64,000 nt of DNA from NCBI GenBank assembly GCA_012845835.1, contig JABAKD010000001.1:6548476-6612475 (forward strand). Reading direction: 5' to 3'. Under the pieces are notes generated by a model. The model saw only the letters and a list, made by a program, of their open reading frames with translations, was not told the origin of the DNA and did no database searches. The DNA comes from Undaria pinnatifida (taxonomy: Eukaryota; Sar; Phaeophyceae; Laminariales; Alariaceae). Below, piece after piece: positions 21,910-33,455 of the stretch. Every line of letters begins with the position of its first letter. Position 1 is the stretch's first letter. Made by a program: the position numbers and the translations under genes.

Positions 21910-24900
21910 TTATCTACTGTAGATCGTGATCGCTCCGCAGTGTGGAATGGTGGTTCCCCCTTTCTCACCTGCGGTATCACTCCTTGAATCGGAGCCAGTC
22001 CGCGATGCTGTCGAGCCCACACCCGAAGGCGTAGCTACAGCTGTTGCAGCTGACGCCCCCTCCCCTCTACCCACCATCGCTCGCGCTATAGCTGTCGCAG
22101 TAGACCCCTCCCCCCTTTCGTCTACCGCTCGCGCCGGAGCCCCACTTGTACCGAACTCAATCGTAGAATCTCGCCTCAAACCGCTGCAATGTGGGGGTCT
22201 CTCCGCGACTACACTCGCACAAGGCGTAGCCGGCGCTGCTGCAGTCGATGCCCCCTCCCCTCTGCCCATCGCCGCTTGCGCAACAGCTGCCGCAGCTCGC
22301 GCCCCCGCCCCTCTGTCCACCCCCGCTTGCGCTGGCACCCCTGTTGAACCAATCACATTCTGCGCAGCCGCGGTTCCATGCTCACCAAGACAAGGCAAAC
22401 CTGCCAGCGGGGCGCGGGATATCGCCGCGGTGGCCTCTTTGTCGGTGCCCTCGCGGCGAGCAGTCCCGTCATCATCTCTCGCTTTGGTAGACAGCTGGCG
22501 TTCACTTATTGCGGAGCTAGGAGTACCGTTGCCTGGTGCAGCGGTTGGACTAGGCAAAGCTATTGGCGGGGCGCGGGCAAATGCCGCAGGGGCCTCTTGC
22601 TCAAAGCCCCCACGGCGGGCAGCTCCACTATCTCTCTTCACGGCATATTGCTGGCCTCGACTCCCGCTGCCTGCAATCGCCGCAGCCTTCTCTTTGTCAG
22701 CGCTCTCGCGGTGTGCAGTAACGCTAGCCCTCGCCGCGGCAAATCGCTGCCACCCACTTAATGCGGGGCCGGGAGTCCCCCCGCTGCCGGCTGCAGCCGT
22801 TGGGTCTAAGTCGACATGTACCATAGTCACATCCGGCGGTATCCCGCTGCGGTTTGTTTCACTTGAAGGTGAACCACCGCGGTTAGTAACGGCCACCACG
22901 CCGACATCTGGCACCCAAACAGTCTTGACAGAACTGCTACCGTCGCGTGTTTCAGACGTCGGTGGAAGTTCTCTCGCCCTGGGAGTGGTCTCAGTCATGG
23001 CATCCACCGCTATCGTGTTTCCGACTGCGCTGCTACCACCACGTCCTTCAGATGCTGATAGGGGTTGCCTCTCCTGGTGGGGGCTCGGTGTCCCAGTCGT
23101 GACACCCACCGCTGCCATATTCCCGACAGCATTGCTACCACCACGTCCTTCAGACGCCGTTGGGAATTGCCCCTCCCGGGGGCTGGACGCAGTCATGTTA
23201 CCCCCCGCTACCGTGTTCCCGACAGCACTGCTATCAACGCGTGGGTCAAATGCTGTTGGAAGGTCTCCCTCCCCGCGGGGGGTCCCGGCCACGGCACCCA
23301 CCCCTACCGCACCGCTAGCACCAAGTCCTTCAAATGCTGTTGGGGATTGCCTATCCTGGTTGAGGGTCTCAGTCACTGAACCCGCCGGTGCCGCCGCCTC
23401 TTTGTCATCGCTTCCACCGCCCCCCGTGATCGCCGAGTTTGTCACCGTAACAGGGTGTCCACCTCGCCCACTATCTTTGTTTAAAGCCGAACCGGCATCG
23501 TTCGGAGATTGCAACACACCAGAGGGAGCGCCATGCACCGCTACCTCTTTCCCGTCGCCGCTACCGCTCCCATCACCCCCTGCGATCGCCAAGACGGTTT
23601 CAGTGACAGGGTGTCCGGTTCGCCCACTATTTCTACAAGAAGCCGAACCCACATTGTCAAGAGATTGCAGTACACCGGAGGAGGTATCTTGCATCTCCAC
23701 CGTCTTGCTCTCCTCACCCGCACCTTCGTGAGGAGCCGGGCCGGGAGGTTGTAACACACGAGAGGGGATACCTTGCACCGCCACCGTCTCGTTTGACTCT
23801 CTAGAGAGGATGTTTGGCTTTCTAGAGGGGGTGTTTGGTTCTCTCGAGGGGATAGCTTGCACCGCCACTGCTTTCTTCGACTCCCTCTCTTCAACCGTGC
23901 CTACGTTTGAAGAATCGCTTTGGCCAGTTGAACGGACAGTGTTCCCGTCAGCGTTGAGCTCGGCGGGTGTAGACTCCGTGGGAACAGCAAGACTTGTCTT
24001 GGGTGGCGTCGTAGAAGTACTTGACGTTTTGCTAACATAGTTAGGGCCACGTACAGACGCCGCAGGAGCCCCATCCACACCAGCAGGACCACCGTGAGGA
24101 TATGATGATCTGTCCTGTACAGTTAAAGCAGCGGCGAGCCCATCCAAAGCAGCACTCCCACCGTCTCTATCGTGAAGAGCATGTGATGGTCTGTCCTGCG
24201 CGGTAGCAAGCATGGCAAGCCGATCCAAAGCAGCACATCTATCGTTTCTACCATGGCTACCATGTGAGGAAATGTCCTGTACAGAAGAGGCAGACGCGGG
24301 ACCACTGTGAAGACCATGTGACGATCGGTCCCCTACAGTAGAGGCAGACCATGGCGGACAGAGACCGATCTCAGCGCAGAGCCGACTCTGTCTATCTTTC
24401 CCGGCCAAGCCTTGTCGATCGGTGCCACCATCTGTAGACGCATTGCCAAGATTCCGCCCACTCTGTCTATCGCTGCCGGCCGGGTCTTCGCAATCGGCGC
24501 CAATTTTCGCAACCGTATCGCGAAGACTCCGCCCATTATGCACGGGGGCTTGTCCGGTAGAGTCAATATTTCGCCCATTATGTACAGGGGCTTGTCCTGT
24601 AGAGACTAGACTCCGTCCATTATGCACGGGGGGTTCAGCCGCAGCAACAAAACTCTGCCCATTACGCAGAGGGGGCTGTCCTGTAGCAACCCAAGCGGTT
24701 GTGGTTGGGTCCACATTACTCTCCGTAGATACCATAACGGTTGCGCTTGTCTCTGTACAACTCCCTGGGCCCGTTTCCATCTCTCCAACCCGCCGAGCAG
24801 CAGTAGGCCCGCCCTCGCCGCTCGACACAACAATCACCTTTTCATCATCGACAACGGACACCCCAGGACACGTTTGGGCACGGTTAGAGAGATCTGTGCC

Positions 24901-25725
24901 GTGCGCTCCCCGTCGCACGCCACCGACAACGTCAATCGAACTTTCAACTGCGGAGGTGGAAACAGGAACAACGCGTCCATCATGGCGTTTTGTTGACGGC
25001 GCTGGTGTTGGAAGCGGTTGCTTCTGGCTGGCAGTCACAAAGCACTCATCTTGGCGGTTTACTAACGGCGCTGCCGGCGGTTGGGGCTGACTGTTACCAT
25101 TCGCTGTTGTTCCAGCGCTACTAGCCCCCGTCGCTGGAGCAGACCCCTCCGCAATAAGGTGCACGTTTTCGCCGACCTCACCGCGAGCATGCGCGACACC
25201 ACCGGTCGTCTGGCCTACGGGAGTGATTCCCCCTCGTGCAGTTACTCCAAGGCCGACACGACCCGTTGCCTGCTCTACAGCTGCGACTCCTCCTCCTCGC
25301 ACCGTCGATCCATCTGTTTTCCTCTCCGGAAGAGGGCCATCCTTTTCGCCAAACGCGTTAGCACCTCCCGCGTCAACAACAGGCATATCATCGTTCAAAC
25401 TCACATCGTGCACCACAGCCGTCCGCGATGAAACTTCTACAGAATACGCTCCACACGCGATCGAAGACGCAGCAGCAGATCCCTCGTCCCTCGGATTTAC
25501 AGGTCGTACAGGCCTCACCCCCGTCGCGGCAACAACCCCACCTGCTCCGCAAGTTGGGTTTACAGGAGGCACAGGCGTGAGCCCGCCCGCCGCGGCAGCA
25601 ATCCCCCCGGGTCCGGAGTGGTCTGCTGTCGTCGGTGTGGGGGCAGGTCCCTTCGGACTCGCATGCACAGCAGCACGAACCGCCGGTGGCTTGGAGCGCC
25701 CAGGGGACGCCCGCCCCTCATTCAT
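21910..25725 (-). CDS. 1,271-aa Gly/Ala/Ser/Thr-rich repeat protein, unknown
   Basis: This is an uninterrupted 3.8 kb frame starting at an ATG (25725), with an in-frame TAG two codons upstream. Length alone argues for selection, since other non-repeat frames in the window close far sooner. The product lacks an obvious signal peptide or membrane segment and is mostly low complexity, built from internal repeats. These include four PPVHNGRSL-like units, a repeated QDRSSHxLH module, two units around SGVLQSPNDAGSA with GHPVT, three units around EGRGGSSAVGN, and two C-terminal units around MGRGEGASTAA. It is probably a disordered protein or one large exon of a scaffold-like gene. A 601-codon plus-strand frame within it is taken as a shadow. 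Function unknown. Confidence 0.65.
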   Translation of the reverse strand: MNEGRASPGRSKPPAVRAAVHASPKGPAPTPTTADHSGPGGIAAAAGGLTPVPPVNPTCGAGGVVAATGVRPVRPVNPRDEGSAAASSIACGAYSVEVSSRTAVVHDVSLNDDMPVVDAGGANAFGEKDGPLPERKTDGSTVRGGGVAAVEQATGRVGLGVTARGGITPVGQTTGGVAHARGEVGENVHLIAEGSAPATGASSAGTTANGNSQPQPPAAPLVNRQDECFVTASQKQPLPTPAPSTKRHDGRVVPVSTSAVESSIDVVGGVRRGAHGTDLSNRAQTCPGVSVVDDEKVIVVSSGEGGPTAARRVGEMETGPGSCTETSATVMVSTESNVDPTTTAWVATGQPPLRNGQSFVAAAEPPVHNGRSLVSTGQAPVHNGRNIDSTGQAPVHNGRSLRDTVAKIGADCEDPAGSDRQSGRNLGNASTDGGTDRQGLAGKDRQSRLCAEIGLCPPWSASTVGDRSSHGLHSGPASASSVQDISSHGSHGRNDRCAALDRLAMLATAQDRPSHALHDRDGGSAALDGLAAALTVQDRSSYPHGGPAGVDGAPAASVRGPNYVSKTSSTSTTPPKTSLAVPTESTPAELNADGNTVRSTGQSDSSNVGTVEERESKKAVAVQAIPSREPNTPSRKPNILSRESNETVAVQGIPSRVLQPPGPAPHEGAGEESKTVEMQDTSSGVLQSLDNVGSASCRNSGRTGHPVTETVLAIAGGDGSGSGDGKEVAVHGAPSGVLQSPNDAGSALNKDSGRGGHPVTVTNSAITGGGGSDDKEAAAPAGSVTETLNQDRQSPTAFEGLGASGAVGVGAVAGTPRGEGDLPTAFDPRVDSSAVGNTVAGGNMTASSPREGQFPTASEGRGGSNAVGNMAAVGVTTGTPSPHQERQPLSASEGRGGSSAVGNTIAVDAMTETTPRARELPPTSETRDGSSSVKTVWVPDVGVVAVTNRGGSPSSETNRSGIPPDVTMVHVDLDPTAAAGSGGTPGPALSGWQRFAAARASVTAHRESADKEKAAAIAGSGSRGQQYAVKRDSGAARRGGFEQEAPAAFARAPPIALPSPTAAPGNGTPSSAISERQLSTKARDDDGTARREGTDKEATAAISRAPLAGLPCLGEHGTAAAQNVIGSTGVPAQAGVDRGAGARAAAAVAQAAMGRGEGASTAAAPATPCASVVAERPPHCSGLRRDSTIEFGTSGAPARAVDERGEGSTATAIARAMVGRGEGASAATAVATPSGVGSTASRTGSDSRSDTAGEKGGTTIPHCGAITIYSR

Positions 25726-27190
25726 GAACTAGTGTCCGTTTCCCGTGGAGGCGGCCGTTTCTCCCTCAAGGAAGCAACAAAAAACTGGCAAGGTGGGCGT
25801 TTGAGGCAGTGGGGAGCCTCTTTCTGTGTGCAGTAAAAACATGACGGGAAGGGGGCAGGAAAGCAGGGGGAGGGGAGGCAAAGTCAATCGTTCGGCGTAC
25901 TTCGGCACAGGCTATCGCAGGGCTACGCAATAGGGCCTCGACTTGGCTGAGTACGTCGCCAACTAGGTAGTAGTTGGCTAGGTATTACGGCAGTTACTGG
26001 TAGGTGCACGCGGTCATTTGGCGGAAGTCTTTGTCTTTGCATCCGAACCACGCATTTGTGGCTCGACGAGTGTTTACTTCTAAAGGCGCACTCAGTTGGC
26101 TTATACCTCGCCACCCAACCAACTACAAACAGTGATGAAAAAAACTCACAACCCATAATCCATACATCCCCAGCACGCCGCGGGATGGCCCACCGTTGCG
26201 AAGGCTATGGGGCAGTCTACTGGCCGACGCAGCTACTCGGTCGCAAAAGCGAGAGGTGAAACAGCTTACGCACACCCACGACAAAGTAGCTTCAGCCCAC
26301 ACATGAACGACACGACTTGGCGGTCGCTGTTTCACCAAAATAGGACACAGCGCCACCAGCCGCATCCCAGCTTGGCTAGGGCCCTTCAGCTTGTCAGTCG
26401 CTCACGGCGAAATGTTTGCAAAGCTATCAGAACTTAGAACTGCACCCACGTGCTAGGGCACGAACTTCTTGGAACTAGTACGGGAGAACACAATTGCCGT
26501 AGAAAAAGAGGTAAAGTTATTCTACAAAAAAAAAATCAAGGACGTCAGCCGTGAGTTCGACGAATTTCGGGTCAATACTCATCTTTGCAAGCTGCGTTGT
26601 TGGTACTTGTAATATAATATATGGGTGAGCTTTTTATCGGAAGGGGTCCTGTTTTTTGTCCATTACAATGGTTAGTGTTGGTATTTTCACTTTAGGTAGG
26701 GAATATCGAGCTACGTCTAACATCATATCTATTTCATAAATTTATTCGAGCGAAGCGAGTTTCTAATCTACACCTGGGCCTCGCAATATTGGCTCCCATG
26801 GAAAAAAAATAGTTTGCGTGCGTGTCTTCTACTAAACTTGATTTTAGTGTGGGATCATTTGATTTTAGACTACAGGTGTAGGCAGATCACCACGGAGCAA
26901 CAAAACACACAACACACATAACACACGAAGCAGACCACACGGGCAAAAACAGCAGCACACACCGCTCACACAGCCGGCACACAGCGCTCACACAGCGGGC
27001 AGCACACAGACAACGGGCGCAGCGGGCGACAATAGTGGCCAGCGGAGAGCGGGCATGGAGAGTATGTGCCCGCTAGGGGTGTGTCCGCTGATTGTATCTA
27101 CTGCTGTCTCGTGATGAGAGTAGGTCATCATGGAGAGACGTCCGTTGGGGGCGATTGACCCAAACTCGGTCCGTGCGCCAACGCCAGAAG
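25726..27190. other. No gene seen; repeat remnants
   Basis: A family D fragment (TACTCATCTTTGCAAGCTGC) lies at about 26560-26612 and a CA-rich low-complexity stretch at 26885-27030. No exon is supported. Confidence 0.4.
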
Positions 27191-27194
27191 GGCG

Positions 27195-27797
27195 ACAGGA
27201 GACACGGCGGACGGGCTTGAGAGGGACCTCTACCTAGCTAAGGGAGCCAAGGTCATGCTCACGAAGAACCTGTACCAACAAGTTGGACTCGTGAACGGCA
27301 TTCGAGGCCAAGTCGTCGAGTTGGTGTTTGCAGACGACGCGCCCCCGCCGAACCTCCCCCTTTACGTTGTCGTCAAGTTCAGAGGGTACTCAGGGGGGAA
27401 ATGGTCGTCTCAGGAGAGATATAGAGGGTGTGTGCCGATTTCTCCCGTAGACACTACTTGGCAGGACGGGGGAACGCAGGTCAGGACGCAACTGCCGTTG
27501 AGGCTTTGCTGGGCCATCACTATGCACAAATAACAGGGGCAGACGATAGAGAAGGCCGTCATAGACTCGGGGCCGAAGGAGGCCTGCACGGGGCTTACTT
27601 TCGTCTGTCTCAGTAGGGCTAAAAGACTAGCGGGCCTCATGGTAGAGCCAATGAGTTTCGACAGGATAGGCAAGCTTGGAAGCTCCGACGCCATGAAGGC
27701 TAGGTTGTGGGAAGAGGTTAGGCTGGTGGACTTAGCACAAAGCACGCGGGGTAGGTACACAGGCATGGGCGTCTTCAACGCCGTCGCGGCCAACTAA
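27195..27797 (+). pseudogene. PIF1-type helicase C-terminal fragment, probably Helitron-derived
   Basis: One frame encodes the last part of a superfamily 1B helicase: ADGLERDLYLAKGAKVMLTK, then GLVNGIRGQVVEL, then AITMHK, a stop, QGQTIEKAVID, and FVCLSRAKRLAGLMV followed by PMSFDR. Order and motifs match PIF1 and Helitron helicases (GAKVML, GLVNG, HKSQGxT, LSR). The conserved Ser of HKSQG is replaced by a TAA at 27534-27536 in the same frame, so the helicase is inactive as read. The frame ends at 27797. The upstream ATPase half, and any replication-initiator domain, was not found. An intact cellular PIF1 is unlikely. Confidence 0.75.
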
Positions 27798-28940
27798 TGA
27801 CCACATCAATTGCAATACAACAACCGTCACATCGGCTCTATTCCACCTGTGGTGCCCCTCGCAATCACACGAACCAATGGCCGGTGGACGCGCACGTCTG
27901 ACGACAGTTACATCTATCAGCTGTCGCTCGTTTTAGCGACAGCTATTGTATCTTTCCTGTAGTTTCCACTATACTGCTCTATCATATGTATGGTAGGTGG
28001 TATATTTTGTTTTTTCTCCCCCCCGCTTTAACATCGAGAGGAGTACGAATCCAGAGTATTATTAGTTATCTAATATGTTAATATTTGTACATTGTTTACT
28101 GAGACGTACCCGGTATAATAATGGCAGGCGTGGCATGTTTTCTGCTTGGGCAAAAGCATTATACAAGGATATACCGTTTCAATTGTTGAAGCCGCCTTGG
28201 GTAAACAAAGCCCTGTCAGTGCTTACCATACAGTTTCAAACAATATGTCCCGCTTTGGTCGTGCAGTCAACCATTATTCATGCTTCGGAGTCTTACCGCG
28301 TAAAATAGTATTTCCGTGAGTACAGAGTGCCTCATAAAGTGGGCCTCGCGGTCCGGAAGACGAGGCCATGCCTCTAAGACCTTACCACCGACCAGGTATT
28401 CGACACCACGATTGACACACATGGTGCCCGAGACGAATTGGATTAGCCCCAAACATTGGTCGGTTGGGCTTCGGGGATGAGGTTAGTTATATTCGTATGG
28501 CACACATTGACCCTCAACCACAGTGGCGAATAGGTGGTACAGTAACTGTACCATACAGTAAGGTGCCCTCCTCTGCGAACAAGAGAGTTTGCAAGCGTGT
28601 ACTAAATTTGGGCCGCTGAGCAGAAAATTGAGGTTAAATTACCAACTTTGCGCCGCGCCGAAGTAGGAATTTCTTTTGAGATGACTGCTGCAACCACCGA
28701 CCGCCCACCGAGAGTTTGCACACAAGTTGACCACTGTAAAACATACAGGGCAAGGCGCTCCGCTCCGCGGGTGGCATTCGGCGCCCGCCACGCTCGCTCA
28801 AGAATGAAAAGTACAAAAAAAATGTGAAGCGCACAGGAGTTCACGATTGGTGGCAGGTTCAAACTGGAGCCTTCGATAATGCCGAGAGTCCCGCCGTTAT
28901 GCTCTAGGAAAACAGCCCGGACGCCAAATGCAATACAAAA
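27798..28940. other. No gene seen
   Basis: AT-rich sequence with short frames lacking splice support. Confidence 0.35.
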
Positions 28941-29115
28941 GTGGTCCTCTATAGAGCCGGGATGTGCCAGCCGGAAGTATCGGCACTACAATGGCAACCG
29001 GCACTGCTCCGCCCACTGGCACCACTGGCTGTTCCCATCCGGGCCAAGTGATTTCACAGGCGCTGTAGCGGGCAACAGGTAGTTCTTAACCGGCACTACA
29101 GAGGGACCATGACTG
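28941..29115. mobile_element. MITE-like element, family A copy 3
   Basis: AGTGGTCCTCTATAGAGCCG at left, CCGGCACTACAGAGGGACCA at right, and the family's internal GTGCCAGCCGGAAGTATCGG. This copy shows the terminal inverted repeat best. Confidence 0.7.
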
Positions 29116-29437
29116 CTGTACTATCTTCTTGATGCTTGACGGTCGCGCCTGAAAACCTGTGCCTGCCGCTTCGAAGAGCTTCTACAGTGAGGGCAGGGGA
29201 ATGGGCTTTGAGCAGAGGTCTTGGCGACAAGTGGTGCCGATGCTCTCACGCCAATCCCTTGGCTACTTCGAGGAGAAAAATGACGACAAACATGATGCAT
29301 GCTATGGCAGACGTACCATACTTATTCCGAGGCTCTTCAATCGAGCAGCTCTATACCTTACCCAAAAAAAAAGTTATCCTTGTTGAACAATCCAATCGCC
29401 TAGGTATACCAAAAAAAAAAGTACGTTGAATTCGCCC

Positions 29438-29805
29438 GGAGGGGAAACTTCCGCCGCGCGCTGGCTCCACGAACCCAAGTCAATCAGCAAACATCAGCTG
29501 GTGTGGTTCTGGTTTCCACACCGTGCGGGGTGGTATCCACCCGGGCGACCACCGTCGTTGTCCCCGGGATGTTAGGTTTTCAGATGTGTGAAAGGAGTAA
29601 TGATCCGGCCGTGGGACCCTGTCCTCCCCGGGTGCGGTGGGCCTTTGGCGCCGTCCCGAGGGGCAACTCCCGCCCCGTGCTTGCTCCATGAGCCCAGCCG
29701 ATCTGCAATGAGCCAGTGGGGTTGGGGCTCATACGCCGTGCCGGGCGGTATAGACTATAGACCCGGGGATCCCAGTTTTTTCCCCGGGGCGGTCTAGGGG
29801 ATTAT
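29438..29805. repeat. Tandem duplication, about 220-base offset
   Basis: GAGGGGAAACTTCCGCC at 29438 and GAGGGGCAACTCCCGCC at 29659 begin two diverged copies. Both continue through GGCTCCACGAACCC or TGCTCCATGAGCCC, a GCGGGGTGGTAT or CCGGGCGGTAT core, and a CCCGGG-containing end. No coding frame supported. Confidence 0.55.
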
Positions 29806-29989
29806 TACTTGCTTGTCGGAGTATGTTTCTCCCTGTCCCGAGCCAGGAGGGTCTCTCCCGGCCCCAAGGCAGGACAGTCTCTATTTGGTCGACCACACTA
29901 AAATTCATACAACAACATCGTCGGATTGCTGTCTAGGATATAGTCTTACAACTACGTCAGATTATTGTCTAGGATAAAGTGTGGTAATC

Positions 29990-30103
29990 GGGGAATTAGT
30001 GGAAAAGGCTACCGCCGCGCCGAGCGCGCAGCGGAGCACGCAGCGCGGCTGCAATCCCTGAAGGAAAAATCATGGCACGGAAGAAGAGATTCGCATGGCC
30101 AAG
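29990..30103 (+). CDS. Possible exon, helix-rich basic segment
   Basis: The plus-strand frame reads KGYRRAERAAEHAARLQSLK, then EKSWHGRRDSHGQ, ending at a GTAACG donor-like site. The composition is protein-like and more GC-rich than its surroundings. The acceptor (TGGAAAAG) is weak and no partner exon is certain, though a candidate follows at 30.5 kb on the same strand. Confidence 0.3.
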
Positions 30104-30506
30104 GTAACGCTCGTGTGGCAGACACGGGAGGCTTTCCTGACAACTGAGGTGTCTCTAGCTAAGCCTCCATTCTTCCTTTAAATCGCGAAGCTATTGATGG
30201 AGTTAATTTTTACTAAGCTTCAGACGGGGGGGGGGGCACTCGACAACGCCTGCTCGGTATAAAAGGGGGCTGCGTTACGATGTGGGCGTTAGACAATGCC
30301 TGTTTGGTGGAGCAGGGGCCGAGTTACTATTTATATGATCGTTAGGAAATGTTTGTTAGGTGAAATAAGGGCGACGCATTTTTTGTTTGTTTTGGTCTGG
30401 CCATCCCTTCTATTATCTTCCCGCTTGTTCTTTCTCCTTCTCCCTCCTTAGTCACAACTCAGATCCGGGGTCATTAAACAGTCTCTTCTTCCCCCGCCAC
30501 ATTACA

Positions 30507-30596
30507 GAATGTGCCATCTTTGTTATCGCAAAAAGGCTTCAGTCCTTTCTTCCCTTGTCGACAAGCATCGAACTTGCGTTCCTAGACGCGTACCTG
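30507..30596 (+). CDS. Probable exon, conserved with a copy at 52.2 kb
   Basis: After a CACATTACAG acceptor the frame reads CHLCYRKKASVLSSLVDKHR then TCVPRR to a TACCTG/GTATGT donor. The pattern C-x2-C ... H-x3-C could bind zinc. The segment KxSxxSSLVDxHRxC recurs at 52.23-52.29 kb with protein-level conservation and a donor-like end. Family unknown. Confidence 0.4.
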
Positions 30597-32115
30597 GTAT
30601 GTGTAATCGTCACTTTGCCTTGCGGTCATGATATAAAAATGATGGTAGAGCTAGAGGTGGGGTACTACAGCAATTATGAAATTATGGACCTACGGAATAG
30701 CGAAGTCTGGAGGCAAAAACCCAATCCCTGCCTACGAACACAAGAGGACAAAAAATCCGAAATCCATACATTGTTCGTACCTCGTGCGCACGATGCACAC
30801 ATTCAGGGAGGAGGGGGCGGAACGGGCGCCCGCAGTATACGAGTTCAAGGTGAAACAGGGGCCTGGATATTATGTGGTCGTTCCTGTCTTGTGATCCACG
30901 AAATGTTCATGATGGCAGCCAAAGGTGGTACCGTACGTGTACCATAAAACAATCGCAAAACTTAGTAGAGACATCCCAGGTATCAAACAATCTGGAGGAA
31001 AACTCCGTCCCTGGCTACGAAGACAATACAGAAGGTCAAGGTCCACATACCGGCCGTGCATGGTGCCTATGGGCCTACTCACAGGTGAAAGAGATGGACA
31101 TCAGCAGAAGGAACAAGAGCAATGGGTGAAACAGGGGCTGCGTCACCATTGATAGTCTTATGTGGTCGTTCGTTAGCCTTGCCACGTAATGATATAGACC
31201 TAATCACGACGGCAGAGCCACAAAAAGTGATACTGCACAAGAACTGCACTACAAAGAAGTTATTCAATAATTTGTATACGTACGGAAAAGCGCAGTCTAC
31301 AGGCACTCCCATTCTCCGCCAAAAAACATAAGAACACAAGGTTCATGTCCACGTACGAGCATACCGTCCGTACTTCGTACCGGTGGCCTACTCAGGGGTA
31401 GGAGAGGTGGTCCCCAGCAGTATACGCACGAGTACGAGTATAACTCGTCGGTGGAACAGAGGCTGCGCTACAGCAGCAGTAACGGTATGTGATCGTTCCT
31501 GTGCCTTGAGGTAATGATATGATATGTTACACGGTGGAGCTCGAGGTACGATTCAAGTATGTGCAACGCAATTGTTCAAGTATAGACCTGCGTGGAAAAG
31601 CTTAGTAGCTTAGTCTGGAGGCAATCCGAAGCCCAGCCACGAATGCAAGAGCACAAGGTCCATACATCACATTTGGACTGAGCTTCGGCGGGGGGGGGGG
31701 GATTTAAGTACAACGCAAGTGATCAAGTATAGACTTGCGTGGAAAAGCTTAGTCTGGAGGCAATCCTAATTCCAGCCACGAATGCAAGAGCTCAAGGTCC
31801 ATATATCACATTTGGACCGAGCTTCGGCGGAGGGGGAGGGGGGCGTTGCTCGGCTGCGTTTTTATGTGATCGTTCCTTACTCACGACACAAAACGACCGA
31901 ACAGCTGCATTAGAGAGTACCAGTAGAGAACGATTAATGCACCATATAGCACTAGAGCAACTATGCAATCATAGCCATGCAGAAAAATTAACCCTCGAGG
32001 TAACCCCAACCTCTCCCTATGGAACACAGATCCATACACCGTCCGTACCTCGTACACGTAGGATTAGAGGAAGACTCCACCAGTACGCGAGGACTAATCA
32101 TATGGTGCGCCTCAT
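30597..32115 (+). repeat. Intron tandem array starting at a 5' splice site
   Basis: About five diverged copies of a unit of roughly 300-370 bases start near 30597, 30870, 31160, 31487 and 31862. Each begins with the donor-like GTATGTGATCGTTCCTGTGC and contains CTGGAGGCAA and CACAAGGTCCA words, with GTGAAACAGGGGCTG in the better-preserved copies. A shorter duplication (about 140 bases, ending CGAGCTTCGGCGG) lies at 31615-31830. Long frames here are repeat artefacts. Confidence 0.5.
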
Positions 32116-33455
32116 GATTGAACCCAGCCCCGCTGACGTTCAATCATTCCGATTCTAAAAACGCGAGATACACCCCGCACCAGCACTCCCACGGTACTAG
32201 CACGAAGCTCGAAGCCAACCGAGGTTGGGCATCGAACCTCCCCTGCTACAGGCATTGTCGGCCCCTCTATGGATAGGGAGGCGTGACTCCGGAGCTTGCC
32301 ACTCGGCACCGCTACCTCTGTGTGGTGGTCTGCTGCAAGCCTTTCTCAATCACATTCGCTGATTTGAACCATCCTCTCGAATGAGAACAAGTGATACCCT
32401 CGTACAGAGCAGGTCGTTCGGAACGCAAAGCAAAAGCACTAACACCATCACAGCAGCGCCATGCTCTCTCTCCCTCGCAAAACCCGGGGTGACAACCAAC
32501 ACAGGCGTACTACCTTATTCAGCACGTGTCTTACCTCCTATGCGCCGCTCTATCACTCCCTCCAAGCCAGCCTCTACGTTGGAGATCGCATGTCAATGCG
32601 ACGTCAAGTGAGTGTTGCAACTAGTTGCAACTTTTGACGGTGTACGATCACCGCCGATGGCTTTGGAACATTGGAGAAGAGGGGCAAAGCAGTATGCGGT
32701 GCGAATAGTTTGAGAATTATGATTGGCTACCAAATCTTTTTATTGGTTTTTAGAGCAATAGTAGGCACGCGTTACGAGATGGAAGGCTTACGCAAATCGG
32801 GGACCGGGTTTATCTCGGGAGAGAGGCCACGCAGACAACACACGCAAGACCTGCGGGCACAGGCACGCTACAGCGCTAACCAGTACAGGTCAATCCGGTA
32901 TCAAAGGTGAGCGCATGAGGGTCATCACCGTTCTCTCAAGCGACCGCTAGCGTGATTACACGATGGTTCCTTTTCCCATCTAATTTTGGTTACGATTCAC
33001 TAGCGAGGTGCTCTGGACTCCAGTGCTACTTGCGCACTGTTCCCCCCTCCCCCGGAGAAGCTGGTGCTTACCAACGAAGACACGGCAAGACCTAAACGTG
33101 TCGATGTTACTCTGAGCCCATCATGTACTAGGTAGAGAACAATGCTCACCCTGGTTGGGGGTTTGGCAAGCAGTTGAATTGCCCGAAAAAATGCCTGTGA
33201 CCGCAGAAAGTTGGCAGTTACGTGGAGCCACGTACGAGCTGCCAATGCGAAGAATCAGCACGGACGCTGAATGTGCTTTATGTCCATCTGCGTGCGAACA
33301 CGTAGAAATAAGCGAAGAACGCACAGCACAGCATCAGCAGCAGTAGCAGTGTGTTGTACCGGTGCGAGTGCTCTTGCGTGGTGTTATTTTTCTCCATCCA
33401 CCATCCGTCCTCCAACCTCCGACCGTCGGCGACGGGGCTGAACCATTGTCCCCTA
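32116..33455. other. No gene seen
   Basis: Short open frames only, no convincing splice pairs. Confidence 0.3.

Noticed and set aside
21926-23731. 601-codon plus-strand frame
   Set aside because: It lies wholly inside the longer minus-strand frame, and its composition mirrors that frame's GC-rich codons.
30387-30947. 186-codon plus-strand frame
   Set aside because: It crosses a good donor and runs into the tandem intron array; the conserved segment is in a different frame.
32200-32330. tRNA-like segment on the minus strand (GCCGAGTGGC, GGTTCGATGCC)
   Set aside because: Box-like words are present, but the T-stem and acceptor stem do not pair at normal spacing.
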